Assembly: GCA_018609965.1 (NCBI GenBank) | Contig: JAHENP010000013.1 | Location: forward strand, 1 to 8,597 | Direction: 5' to 3' | Length of the DNA stretch: 8,597 bases | Source: Haloferacaceae archaeon | GTDB taxonomy: Archaea > Halobacteriota > Halobacteria > Halobacteriales > Haloferacaceae | In this document: in pieces, positions 1 through 7,135 of the stretch | Numbering within the stretch: position 1 is the first letter of the stretch | Layout: every line of letters starts with the position of its first letter | The notes under the pieces: generated by a model | What the model was told of the DNA's origin: nothing | What the model saw: only the letters and a program-made list of their open reading frames with translations | Database searches by the model: none | Position numbers and translations under genes: made by a program

Positions 1-1778
1 GAGCCGGGTTTGTTGATCCGCGGGCGGCCGGTGCGTTCGTCCCGGCGGAAGGTGATGTCCAAATCGGCCAGGAAGTCGTTCATCCCGGCGCGCATCTCCT
101 GTGGTTGGCTTGCGCGACCGCGCTCGGCGGGTTCGCCGTCGAACACCATCAGCCGGTCCGCGAGCAGGTCGATCATGTAGATGTCGTGGTCGATCACCAT
201 CACGGTCGCGTCGTTGTGCTCGGCGTACCGCCGGATCGCGGTCGTCGCCTGGACGCGTTGTTCCACGTCGAGGTGGGCGGACGGCTCGTCCAACAGGTAG
301 AGATCGGCGTCCTCGGAGATGGTGGCCGCGATGGCGACCCGTTGACGCTCACCGCCCGACAGCTCCGTCAGCTGTTGGTCCATCAGCCGGTTGAGTTGGA
401 GCGGCCGGGCAACCTCCGTGTCCCAGTAGGAACTGCCGAAGTCGTCCGTCACCGACGAGAGGAACGTGTCCACCCGCATCTGCCGGTCGATCTCGATGTA
501 CTGTGGCTTGTACGCGATGTCGAGATCCGCGTCGATGCTCCCGGTCGTCGGCGCCAACCGCCCGGTCAACAGCTTCGCCAGTGTCGATTTCCCGATCCCG
601 TTGGGGCCGACCACGCCGAGTACTTCCGACTCGTGGATTGTCCCGGGGTCGACCTCCAAGGTGAACGCCCCGTCGCCGTACGACTTGGTCAGCTCGGGGT
701 ACTCCAACAACGGCCGGCCGTTGGTGGAGGCCCGCGGGGCGTGTTCTTCGAATTCGATTGCGTCCTGCCGGATTCGCATGTTCTCGTTGTCGAGATACCC
801 CGAGAGGTACTCGTTGATCCCGCTCCGAACTGACTTGGGGTCCGTGACGACGCCGTACGCGCCCGGCTCCCCGTAGGTGACGTGGAGCGTGTCCGCGAGC
901 AGATCCAGGATCGCTAGGTCGTGTTCGACGGCCATCACGGCCCGGTCGCCGTCGTCGGCCAACTCCCGGACGAGCCGCGCGGCGGTCATCCGTTGGCCCA
1001 CGTCGAGATACGGCGTGATCTCGTCGAAGAAGTAAAACTCCGCGTCGCGGGCGAGTGTGGCCGTCAGCGCGACCCGTTGGAGTTCCCCGCCGGAGATCTC
1101 GTCGAGCCGGCTGTCCATCACCGTCCGGATGTCGAGCCGGTCGACCAGCTCGTCGAGCACCCCGCGTTCGTCCGTCGCGGCCAACAACTCCTGCACCTCG
1201 CCGTCGAACTGGTCGGGGATCTGGTCGACGTACTGGGGTTTGCGTGCGACCGCGACCTCGTCGTCGGCGAGCCGTTCGACGTACGTCTGAAGCCCCGTCC
1301 CGCGGACCCGTTCGAGCACGGCCTCCCAGGTTGGGGTCTGGTCGTGGGCGCCACGGTTTGGCACCATCTCACCGGCGAGCATCCGCACCGCCGTCGACTT
1401 CCCGATCCCGTTGGGACCGAGGATGCCGGTGACGCCGCCGGACTCCGGCACCGGCAGCCCGTACAGCCCGAAGGCGTTCTCCCCGTAACGGTGGATCGGC
1501 TCGTCGTCCAGCTCCGAGGGGAGGTTGATGATCTCGATGGCGTCGAACGGACACTTCTCGACACAGATCCCACAGGACTCACCCAGACAGATCTCCTCGG
1601 AGATCCAGATCTGGTCGGCACCGCCGTCGTACGGCTCGCCCTCCTCGTAGCGTTCCTCGCGGGTGGTGATGCAGTCCTTCCCAGTTCGGTTGGGCGGACA
1701 GTAGTTCGAACACTCGTAGTTGCAGCGGTCGGGTTGACACCGGTCTAAGTCGACGACCGCGATGCTGTCGTCGGCCAT
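1..1778 (-). CDS. rli: Ribosome-recycling ATPase RLI/ABCE1 (partial, C-terminus off the window)
   Basis: ABCE1 is a soluble twin-ATPase that splits ribosomes into subunits after termination and acts at initiation. The reading frame runs from an ATG at 1778 and is still open at base 1, giving 592 complete codons; the family is usually about 600 residues, so only a short tail is missing. Domains seen: an N-terminal double [4Fe-4S] region with cysteines 14, 19, 23, 27 and 64, 69, 72, 76 (each set ending in CP); Walker A GPNGIGKST at 121-129; signature SGGELQR from 229; Walker B FFDEITPYLD; a second Walker A GPNGIGKST at 391-399; signature SGGERQR from 474; Walker B YLLDEPSAHLD; and the H-loop stretch VIDHDIYMIDLLADRL. 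It is the second gene of a tight operon: the upstream membrane-protein gene stops 2 bases before this start, and GGGGTG inside that gene's end may serve as a weak ribosome site. The identification is very secure. Confidence 0.97.
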   Translation of the reverse strand, partial: MADDSIAVVDLDRCQPDRCNYECSNYCPPNRTGKDCITTREERYEEGEPYDGGADQIWISEEICLGESCGICVEKCPFDAIEIINLPSELDDEPIHRYGENAFGLYGLPVPESGGVTGILGPNGIGKSTAVRMLAGEMVPNRGAHDQTPTWEAVLERVRGTGLQTYVERLADDEVAVARKPQYVDQIPDQFDGEVQELLAATDERGVLDELVDRLDIRTVMDSRLDEISGGELQRVALTATLARDAEFYFFDEITPYLDVGQRMTAARLVRELADDGDRAVMAVEHDLAILDLLADTLHVTYGEPGAYGVVTDPKSVRSGINEYLSGYLDNENMRIRQDAIEFEEHAPRASTNGRPLLEYPELTKSYGDGAFTLEVDPGTIHESEVLGVVGPNGIGKSTLAKLLTGRLAPTTGSIDADLDIAYKPQYIEIDRQMRVDTFLSSVTDDFGSSYWDTEVARPLQLNRLMDQQLTELSGGERQRVAIAATISEDADLYLLDEPSAHLDVEQRVQATTAIRRYAEHNDATVMVIDHDIYMIDLLADRLMVFDGEPAERGRASQPQEMRAGMNDFLADLDITFRRDERTGRPRINKPG

Positions 1779-1780
1779 GC

Positions 1781-2089
1781 TCACACCCCGGTCGACAGCA
1801 GGACAGCATAAGAGATGAACCAGAACGTGAAGGTCATGAATCCGATGTAGAGGTTGTCCTTGATCCCGAACTCCCCGATATCGATCCCGACGAGCCCCAA
1901 CACGGGGTACTGTGCGAACAACGCCCCCACCAACACGAGCAACGGCTCGCGGCTCTGTGCCACCCCGGCGCTGGTCCCGAACACCTGTGCGGAGACGAGC
2001 GCGGCGACGATCCCGCCGACACAGGCGAGTGTCGTCACCGTCACGCCCCGCATGTGGTCGGAGAGCCCGGAGGCGTTCTCTGTAGCCAT
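1781..2089 (-). CDS. Small three-helix membrane protein, EMC6-like
   Basis: A 102-residue protein with a short polar N-terminus and three predicted membrane spans at about residues 16-37, 48-68 and 80-100. The size, the three helices and the conserved-looking loop around PVLGLVGIDIGEFGIKDNLY resemble the archaeal EMC6-like family. EMC6 is a subunit of the eukaryotic ER membrane insertase, where it pairs with the Oxa1-superfamily subunit EMC3; a role in membrane-protein insertion is therefore inferred for the archaeal protein. It is the first gene of the operon with RLI, ending 2 bases before the RLI start, which couples a membrane protein to a ribosome-recycling factor. The ATG at 2089 lies about 27 bases downstream of a TATA-like box (2113-2120), consistent with a leaderless mRNA. 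The family name is from recall of sequence character; the membrane topology is seen directly. Confidence 0.68.
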   Translation of the reverse strand: MATENASGLSDHMRGVTVTTLACVGGIVAALVSAQVFGTSAGVAQSREPLLVLVGALFAQYPVLGLVGIDIGEFGIKDNLYIGFMTFTFWFISYAVLLSTGV

Positions 2090-2112
2090 AGCAGTGAGTG
2101 GGCGAGCCGCCG

Positions 2113-2120
2113 ACTAAAAC
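2113..2120 (-). promoter_or_regulatory. TATA-like box for the EMC6-like/RLI operon
   Basis: On the minus strand the sequence reads GTTTTAGT, centred about 27 bases before the ATG at 2089. That is the spacing expected for archaeal TATA boxes feeding leaderless transcripts. It is the only AT-rich tract between the hairpin at 2125-2157 and the gene. Confidence 0.5.
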
Positions 2121-2124
2121 GGTT

Positions 2125-2157
2125 CGCTCCCGTGGCGTCGCGCCACAGACGGGAGCG
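2125..2157. repeat. Imperfect hairpin in the divergent promoter region
   Basis: CGCTCCC (2125-2131) pairs with GGGAGCG (2151-2157), and GTGGCG (2132-2137) pairs with CGCCAC (2141-2146). This gives a 13-bp stem with a 3-base loop TCG and a 4-base bulge AGAC on one side. It lies between the two divergent TATA-like boxes. It could be a cruciform-prone or protein-binding operator, or the core of a small RNA; a terminator is unlikely because no gene ends here. Confidence 0.6.
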
Positions 2158-2165
2158 TTTCGCCA

Positions 2166-2174
2166 AGCTTTAAC
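2166..2174 (+). promoter_or_regulatory. TATA-like box for the winged-helix gene
   Basis: The tract AGCTTTAAC is centred about 29 bases upstream of the ATG at 2200, the usual distance for a leaderless haloarchaeal promoter. Transcription would then start within or just after the palindrome at 2184-2198. Confidence 0.6.
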
Positions 2175-2183
2175 ACACTCCCC

Positions 2184-2198
2184 GTTTCGAATCGAAAC
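2184..2198. promoter_or_regulatory. Perfect palindrome GTTTCGA-A-TCGAAAC, putative operator
   Basis: Two 7-base arms mirror each other around a single central A, ending one base before the ATG at 2200. The site covers the expected transcription start of the winged-helix gene. The symmetry suits a dimeric winged-helix protein, so autoregulation by the adjacent gene product is the simplest inference. No second copy was noticed elsewhere in the window. Confidence 0.55.
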
Positions 2199-2199
2199 G

Positions 2200-2493
2200 A
2201 TGAGTGAGTCCGAAGCGGAGACGCTCGACGACCTCCCGCCGAGCGCGAAACTCGTGTTCAAGGTACTGGAGTACAACGGATCGCTGACACAGAAGGGGAT
2301 CGTAGAGGAGTCGATGTTGTCGGCCCGGACGGTGCGGTACGCGCTCGAACGGCTGGAGAACATCGGCGTCGTCGACGAGGATGTCTACTTCGCCGACGCC
2401 CGTCAGAACCTCTACCAGCTGACCGACGACGGCGTCGACAGCGTCCCCGCCGACTCTCCGGCTCGTGGGAAGGAGTCGGAACAGGAAGCCTGA
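2200..2493 (+). CDS. Small winged helix-turn-helix regulator (MarR/ArsR-like)
   Basis: A 97-residue acidic protein whose middle is a winged-helix DNA-binding domain. The helix-turn-helix spans about residues 15-52 (around KLVFKVLEYNGSLTQ and the recognition-helix-like SARTVRYALERLENIG), followed by a short wing ending in RQNLYQLT near residue 75. The C-terminal 20 residues are low-complexity and charged. No ligand domain is present, so it is probably a compact regulator that binds DNA as a dimer. The ATG at 2200 was chosen because the TATA-like box sits about 29 bases upstream; a GTG at 2098 would put the hairpin, the promoter and the palindrome inside the coding region. It is divergent from the EMC6-like/RLI operon and could control both directions. 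The fold is clear, but the targets are unknown. Confidence 0.85.
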   Translation: MSESEAETLDDLPPSAKLVFKVLEYNGSLTQKGIVEESMLSARTVRYALERLENIGVVDEDVYFADARQNLYQLTDDGVDSVPADSPARGKESEQEA

Positions 2494-2619
2494 CGCCGGC
2501 TGTCTGTCGCGTCTGCCGATCTCCCCCGGTATCTGACGCTCGCCAGACAAGAGCGACGGCCACATCCTGTCAGAAGTCTGTCCCGACAGTTCGGCTCGAC
2601 TCCGTTCCGATCACTCGAC
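2494..2619. other. Convergent intergenic gap
   Basis: The 126 bases separate the stops of two convergent genes. I see no convincing open frame. Only a weak CTGTC/GACAG inverted repeat near 2567-2589 is visible, and there is no T-rich tract that would clearly mark a terminator on either strand. Confidence 0.4.
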
Positions 2620-4179
2620 TCAGTCTTGGAGTGCCCGTTCGACTGCCGTCGCGACCGCGCGCGCTCGGTCGGCCGTCTCCTCACGGAGGTTGCCCGCCGC
2701 GACGGCCGCGTCGAGTTCGTCGTCGTCGACACGTTCGACCATCCCGTCGCGGTGCCGCACCACGTCGACGTGGAGATCAACGTACCGGACGGCCTCGGGG
2801 AACACCTCCGCGGGCGTGCAGATGTTGACGTAGGTCCCCTTCCGTTCCCCGTCGGCGCTCCGGTAGACGGTCGGGTACCACCACCGCCCCTCGCGGAACT
2901 TCGTCACCGCGGTGTCGCCAGCCTCCCGCGGTGCCTCCAAGGCGTCGTATGTCCCGCCGGCAGTCATCGACCGTTCGACGGTGACGGTGCCGTCCGACGC
3001 CCGACTGGTCACCTCGCCACGCCCCAACGAGACGAGCCGCCCGTCCGGCTTCCCGTGGGCGATCCCGATCCGGTCGCCCTCCGTCGGTCCGAACTGGTCT
3101 GTGACGACCGCAAACGGGAACCGGTCGTCTGTGCCGTCCCCGGCACCCGCCTGATCATCCACACTCGCGTCACTCGTCCCGTCGAACGCACACAACGCCT
3201 CGGCCAGATCCACCCCGCTGCTGGCGGCCGAGGAGGCGGCCTTCGTCCGGTGGTGGCCGGGCATCGTGCTCGTCACGGTTCGTCGGTGGCCGTCGAGGGT
3301 GAACCGTGAGGCGCGACCGAACCACACCCACGCCGTCGCTGGTTCCGTCGCGACCGCCGGCGGGGCCGGCGGCTCCGCCACCGCCGCGTCGATCCGCTCC
3401 ACGCGAGCCCCGGCGCGGTCCAACGCCGCCGTCAGATCGTCCAACCCGGCTTCGGGTGCGGCCCGGTTCCACTCGATCCCCCAGCCGTCCGGCGTCTCCG
3501 TGTCGAGTAGGTCGGTCATCCGTGCGAGTTCCCGAGCGGCGGCCTCGTCGCCGCCGCGAACGCGGGTCTCATTCCGCCCGCGGACGAGATCACCCAACCC
3601 GCCACGGGCGCGCAACTGTGTCGTCAACTCCGGGCGGTCGTCGTCCCACGGTGCAGTCACACGCGTCACCTGGACGACACAGTCGTCACCCGTCTCGACC
3701 CGGTCGTCCGTCTCACTGTACGGGAGATACCCCGTCGCGTCGTGACCGCCGGGGGCGTCGACACCTAACTCGACGACCGCACCGCCGCCGAGCGTCTCCC
3801 TCACCCGGCCGTGTGCAACAGCACCCAACGGGACTGGGTCCGTCCACGCCATCGCGTCGACCGCGACGAGTAGCTCCTCCCGGAGCGTCGCGACCGCCTC
3901 GGGGTCGCCGTGGAGTGCGACCCCCTGCCGGTCTGGCCCCGTCTCACAGGTCACGTCGAACGGCGCGTGCGCGAACTCCTGGTCGAACCGCCGTCGGATC
4001 GCCGGCGACGCCTGGACGACCTCGTGGCCCGCCTCGCTCAGTAGCTGGGTGAGCGCGGTGGTGTAGATCCCGCGGAGCCGCACCGCGACCGGCTCGTCGG
4101 CCGTCTCCTCGTTCCTGTTCTCGTCGCTCTCAGCCGTTTCCCCGGCGCCAGCCGCCCCGCTCTCGTCGATGTCGGTCAC
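2620..4179 (-). CDS. fau-1: FAU-1 family ribonuclease (S1-like RNA-binding plus DUF402)
   Basis: A 519-residue protein of the archaeal FAU-1 / RNase E/G-related family. Thermococcal members bind AU-rich RNA and act as endoribonucleases; by family knowledge it probably works in stable-RNA processing or decay in the cytoplasm. After a disordered Gly/Ala/Glu-rich leader (residues 1-30) comes the family start VRLRGIYTTALTQLL. An S1-like segment follows at about 116-190, then a central region. An acidic low-complexity insert lies near 330-352, and a DUF402 domain spans about 385-500 with KGTYVNICTP near 447-456 and YVDLHVDVV. The start is a GTG at 4179 whose bases GTGA overlap the upstream gene's TGA, with GGAGG motifs at 4184-4188 and 4190-4194 on the minus strand, so translation is coupled. 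The frame remains open upstream to about 4377, but that part overlaps the neighbouring gene and looks non-coding. Confidence 0.9.
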   Translation of the reverse strand: MTDIDESGAAGAGETAESDENRNEETADEPVAVRLRGIYTTALTQLLSEAGHEVVQASPAIRRRFDQEFAHAPFDVTCETGPDRQGVALHGDPEAVATLREELLVAVDAMAWTDPVPLGAVAHGRVRETLGGGAVVELGVDAPGGHDATGYLPYSETDDRVETGDDCVVQVTRVTAPWDDDRPELTTQLRARGGLGDLVRGRNETRVRGGDEAAARELARMTDLLDTETPDGWGIEWNRAAPEAGLDDLTAALDRAGARVERIDAAVAEPPAPPAVATEPATAWVWFGRASRFTLDGHRRTVTSTMPGHHRTKAASSAASSGVDLAEALCAFDGTSDASVDDQAGAGDGTDDRFPFAVVTDQFGPTEGDRIGIAHGKPDGRLVSLGRGEVTSRASDGTVTVERSMTAGGTYDALEAPREAGDTAVTKFREGRWWYPTVYRSADGERKGTYVNICTPAEVFPEAVRYVDLHVDVVRHRDGMVERVDDDELDAAVAAGNLREETADRARAVATAVERALQD

Positions 4180-4580
4180 AGTGCCTCCGCCTCCGTCGCG
4201 AACCGGACCCGGTCGCCGACGCTCCCGCCGAGGGTGAGTTCCACAGCCCGTGGTCGTCCCTCCGAGTCGTCCTCCTCGGCACGATCCAACACACGACCGC
4301 CCTCGACGGGGACCCCCCAGCCGTCGAGCCGGAGGTAGCCGCGGATGTCCGCCGCGTGCGTGTAGAGGTCGATCCACTCGACGTGTTGCTCGACCACATC
4401 GGCGTCACCGTGTGCTAGTTGTAGATCTGTGTGGTACTCCCCGCCGCTCTCGAAGAACGCGGCGAGGTCGTCGGCGTCCTGTCGAACGCGGTCGACGACA
4501 CCGTCGGCTGCCGCCCGAATCTCGGCCGTCGAGAGGCCGACCTCGCGGAGCGCCGCCTGTGTGCGCGAGTCGAAGTGCAT
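4176..4580 (-). CDS. Uncharacterised haloarchaeal protein coupled to FAU-1
   Basis: A 134-residue soluble acidic protein. The N-terminal half is mostly helical (MHFDSRTQAALREVGL onward). The middle holds the aromatic and histidine-bearing stretch YHTDLQLAHGDADVVEQHVE, followed by YTHAADIRGYLRLDGWGVPV. The C-terminus looks beta-rich (VELTLGGSVGDRVRF). I do not recognise an enzymatic motif; it may be one of the halobacterial-only families (DUF7532 is a possibility from memory, unverified). Its TGA overlaps the FAU-1 GTG by 4 bases, so the two are made from one message and may work on the same RNA process. The ATG at 4580 is preferred because it begins the compact acidic protein; upstream codons are Arg/Pro-rich and unlike the rest. 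A weak TATA-like TTCAAG sits about 27 bases upstream on the minus strand (4605-4610). Confidence 0.8.
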   Translation of the reverse strand: MHFDSRTQAALREVGLSTAEIRAAADGVVDRVRQDADDLAAFFESGGEYHTDLQLAHGDADVVEQHVEWIDLYTHAADIRGYLRLDGWGVPVEGGRVLDRAEEDDSEGRPRAVELTLGGSVGDRVRFATEAEAL

Positions 4581-4640
4581 GTGTGTCGGTAAGCGGCCGG
4601 TGGGCTTGAACGGTTGCGGTTCGCGATGGGGACGACCCAC

Positions 4641-4697
4641 CGAAACGACCACACCCGCTCCGGAGCGACCACACCCGCCCCGAAACGATCACACCCG
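4641..4697. repeat. Three 17-base direct repeats at a 20-base period
   Basis: CGAAACGACCACACCCG (4641-4657), CGGAGCGACCACACCCG (4661-4677) and CGAAACGATCACACCCG (4681-4697) recur at exactly 20 bases. They differ only at positions 3-5 of the unit and at one later base. They end just before the RaSEA TATA-like box. The near-two-helical-turn spacing would put bound proteins on the same DNA face, so an upstream activator or repressor array is likely. Confidence 0.75.
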
Positions 4698-4699
4698 AC

Positions 4700-4708
4700 C
4701 CCTTTTGC
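4700..4708 (+). promoter_or_regulatory. TATA-like box for RaSEA
   Basis: The T-rich tract CCCTTTTGC is centred about 28 bases before the ATG at 4732, consistent with a leaderless haloarchaeal promoter. It directly abuts the third 17-base repeat, so a protein on that repeat could affect TBP/TFB binding. Confidence 0.5.
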
Positions 4709-4731
4709 CCGCGGATCGCCACCACCCGACA

Positions 4732-5835
<1,104 letters not shown>

Positions 5836-5862
5836 CCAGCACCACGCCAGTCGCCTCGTCAG

Positions 5863-5872
5863 CTATATATAC
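5863..5872 (+). promoter_or_regulatory. TATA box for the DUF6978/DUF1828 cassette
   Basis: CTATATATAC is the most AT-rich tract of the region, centred 27 bases before the ATG at 5895. It gives the cassette its own strong leaderless promoter, independent of RaSEA, whose stop lies 59 bases upstream of that ATG. Confidence 0.7.
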
Positions 5873-5894
5873 TCATTCTGTGCCACTCTAGACG

Positions 5895-6305
5895 ATGGTC
5901 ACGAAGTCTAGGATAGATGAAATATACGAGATGGAGAAGATCATCGAGGAAGACTGGAGCTGGGAGCGGCGTGGCTCGAACACCGTCGGCGAGGCGACGG
6001 TGTACTGTCTGAACGAGGCTGTCACCCTGACACTGAAAGCGTGGAAACGGGACGCCTACGGATTCTGTCTCCTGTACAAGAGTTCCAAGATCGTTCGTCG
6101 CTGGGACAACTCCACGCCACACACCAACCCGGACGGAACAGTAATTAACGAGCCGCACAAACACTACTGGGATGAGGAGTACGAGGACAAGTTCGCGTAC
6201 GCCGTCGACGATGTCGCGACGGACAACGTCGACCAGGCGTTCTGGGACTTCCTCGAAGAGTGCAACATCGAACTCGAGGGCACCTACCAGGAGGAACTCG
6301 AATGA
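5895..6305 (+). CDS. DUF6978-like protein, first gene of a two-gene cassette
   Basis: A 136-residue soluble protein. The first 30 residues are helical and charged; a beta-rich core follows (ATVYCLNEAVTLTLKAW, GFCLLYKSS). Then comes the striking pair PHTNPDG (75-81) and PHKHYW (87-92), followed by DKFAY and a helical tail around FWDFLEECNIELEG. That order (PHTNPDG, PHxHxY, DKWAY, a C-terminal DFxxxCNI) matches my memory of DUF6978, a family found beside DUF1828 proteins in bacteria. The His/Asp/Asn cluster could bind metal or RNA, but no function is established to my knowledge. Early codons include AGG, ATA and TCT, rarer in the neighbouring genes, hinting at acquisition. Its TGA overlaps the next gene's ATG (ATGA), so the two are co-translated. 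Toxin, antitoxin or defence partner are all possible. Confidence 0.75.
   Translation: MVTKSRIDEIYEMEKIIEEDWSWERRGSNTVGEATVYCLNEAVTLTLKAWKRDAYGFCLLYKSSKIVRRWDNSTPHTNPDGTVINEPHKHYWDEEYEDKFAYAVDDVATDNVDQAFWDFLEECNIELEGTYQEELE
6290..6294 (+). promoter_or_regulatory. Shine-Dalgarno GGAGG deciding the DUF1828 gene start
   Basis: GGAGG lies 7 bases before the ATG at 6302, inside the last codons of the upstream gene. It supports that ATG over a start further upstream and supports re-initiation across the ATGA overlap. Confidence 0.75.
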
Positions 6306-7081
6306 ACTGTGATCGCTTGGTGACGACGCTCGGTGAGACGCTCGAACGGGCGACAGTTACACAGAGCGACGAGGATGCTTGCAAGCTCACTGTCCCGTTC
6401 GAACGTGTCGATCACGACGCCATCTCCCTGTGGGTCACACCTACCGACGACGGCTACCACGTCACTGACAGAGGCGAGACGTACGGGATGCTCTACCTTT
6501 CCAACGTCACGCTCGATCAGGAGCGACGGAAGCGGCGACTCAACAGCATCAGAGAACGCTACGGTCTAGAGAGCGCGAAGTACGAGGTTAGTCTCTACGC
6601 GGAGGAGACGGACCTCGGTCGGCGACTGCTGGACGCGGTGCAGGCTGTCCAGTCTATCTCACACCTCCTGTTCACCCGACAAAAGTACACACAGTCGGAC
6701 TTTCAGAGCGATGTCAGTGAGTTCCTCACGACGAACGGTTACGACTACGAGACGAATCCGAAGATCGCGGGGGCGAGTGACGACCACCGGGTAGACTTCG
6801 ACGTGACAGCCGAACGCCGCGCACTCGTTGAGACGCTTCACGCGGAGAACGTCTCCACGGCACGGAGTATGGCTCAACGAACTGCGTTCAAGTGGACCGA
6901 CGTGCGAGGGACTAATCAGGAACTCACACTCGTGTCTGTCGTCGACGACGAGTCTGGGGAGTACGACGCCCGCGCAGAACGGGTCCTCTCGGAGTACTCT
7001 GACGAACTTGTCACCTGGTCCGGACGCGACGAGCTGTTGACCGCGCTCGGTCCGTCCGGCACACGGGCGGGTGCAGACTGA
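6302..7081 (+). CDS. DUF1828-DUF1829-like protein, second gene of the cassette
   Basis: A 259-residue protein. Residues about 27-65 (LTVPFERVDHDAISLWV, then GYHVTDRGETYGML) match the DUF1828 pattern of TPF...D.I.LYV...LTD.G.T...L as I recall it. A basic helical segment follows (RRKRRLNSIRERYG, 75-88). The C-terminal half (about 133-250) resembles DUF1829: a helix with E140, then HRVDFDV (162-168), FKWTDVR and a final VTWSGRDELLTAL. In bacteria the two domains occur in one protein beside DUF6978, the same order as here. No function is established that I know of. Gene pairing, overlap and patchy distribution suggest a toxin-antitoxin-like or anti-phage module. The D165/D167...E177 arrangement faintly recalls a PD-(D/E)XK core, but the expected Lys is not apparent. 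It ends 54 bases before the aminotransferase gene. Confidence 0.78.
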   Translation: MNCDRLVTTLGETLERATVTQSDEDACKLTVPFERVDHDAISLWVTPTDDGYHVTDRGETYGMLYLSNVTLDQERRKRRLNSIRERYGLESAKYEVSLYAEETDLGRRLLDAVQAVQSISHLLFTRQKYTQSDFQSDVSEFLTTNGYDYETNPKIAGASDDHRVDFDVTAERRALVETLHAENVSTARSMAQRTAFKWTDVRGTNQELTLVSVVDDESGEYDARAERVLSEYSDELVTWSGRDELLTALGPSGTRAGAD

Positions 7082-7135
7082 CACTGTCTCCGCAGCCGGT
7101 ACTGTTTCCAACGCCCGCAACTACTGGGTGACGAG

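Noticed and set aside
1118..1150. Altered Walker B DEITPYLD in RLI site I instead of DEPSSYLD, as a defect
   Set aside because: The catalytic Asp-Glu pair is intact, and I recall this variant as normal in haloarchaeal RLI proteins. The coordinates are approximate, near the first signature and Walker B region.
921..1748. Long plus-strand open frame of 275 codons opposite RLI
   Set aside because: It is antisense to a secure gene, its translation has no family character, and long antisense frames are normal in GC-rich codon-biased DNA.
2098..2199. GTG start for the winged-helix gene
   Set aside because: It would place the hairpin, TATA-like box and palindrome in coding sequence; the ATG at 2200 fits a leaderless promoter.
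2567..2589. Terminator between convergent genes
   Set aside because: The inverted repeat is only 5 bp with a long loop and has no T-tract.
4180..4377. Upstream extension of the FAU-1 gene
   Set aside because: It overlaps the coupled upstream gene, is Arg/Pro/Gly-rich, and ignores the GTG with two good ribosome sites.
4641..4697. CRISPR array
   Set aside because: There are only three 17-base units with 3-base gaps, so no spacers, and no cas genes are visible.
4429..4731. Upstream extension of RaSEA
   Set aside because: It would cover the triple repeat and promoter and overlap the divergent gene; it has no family similarity.
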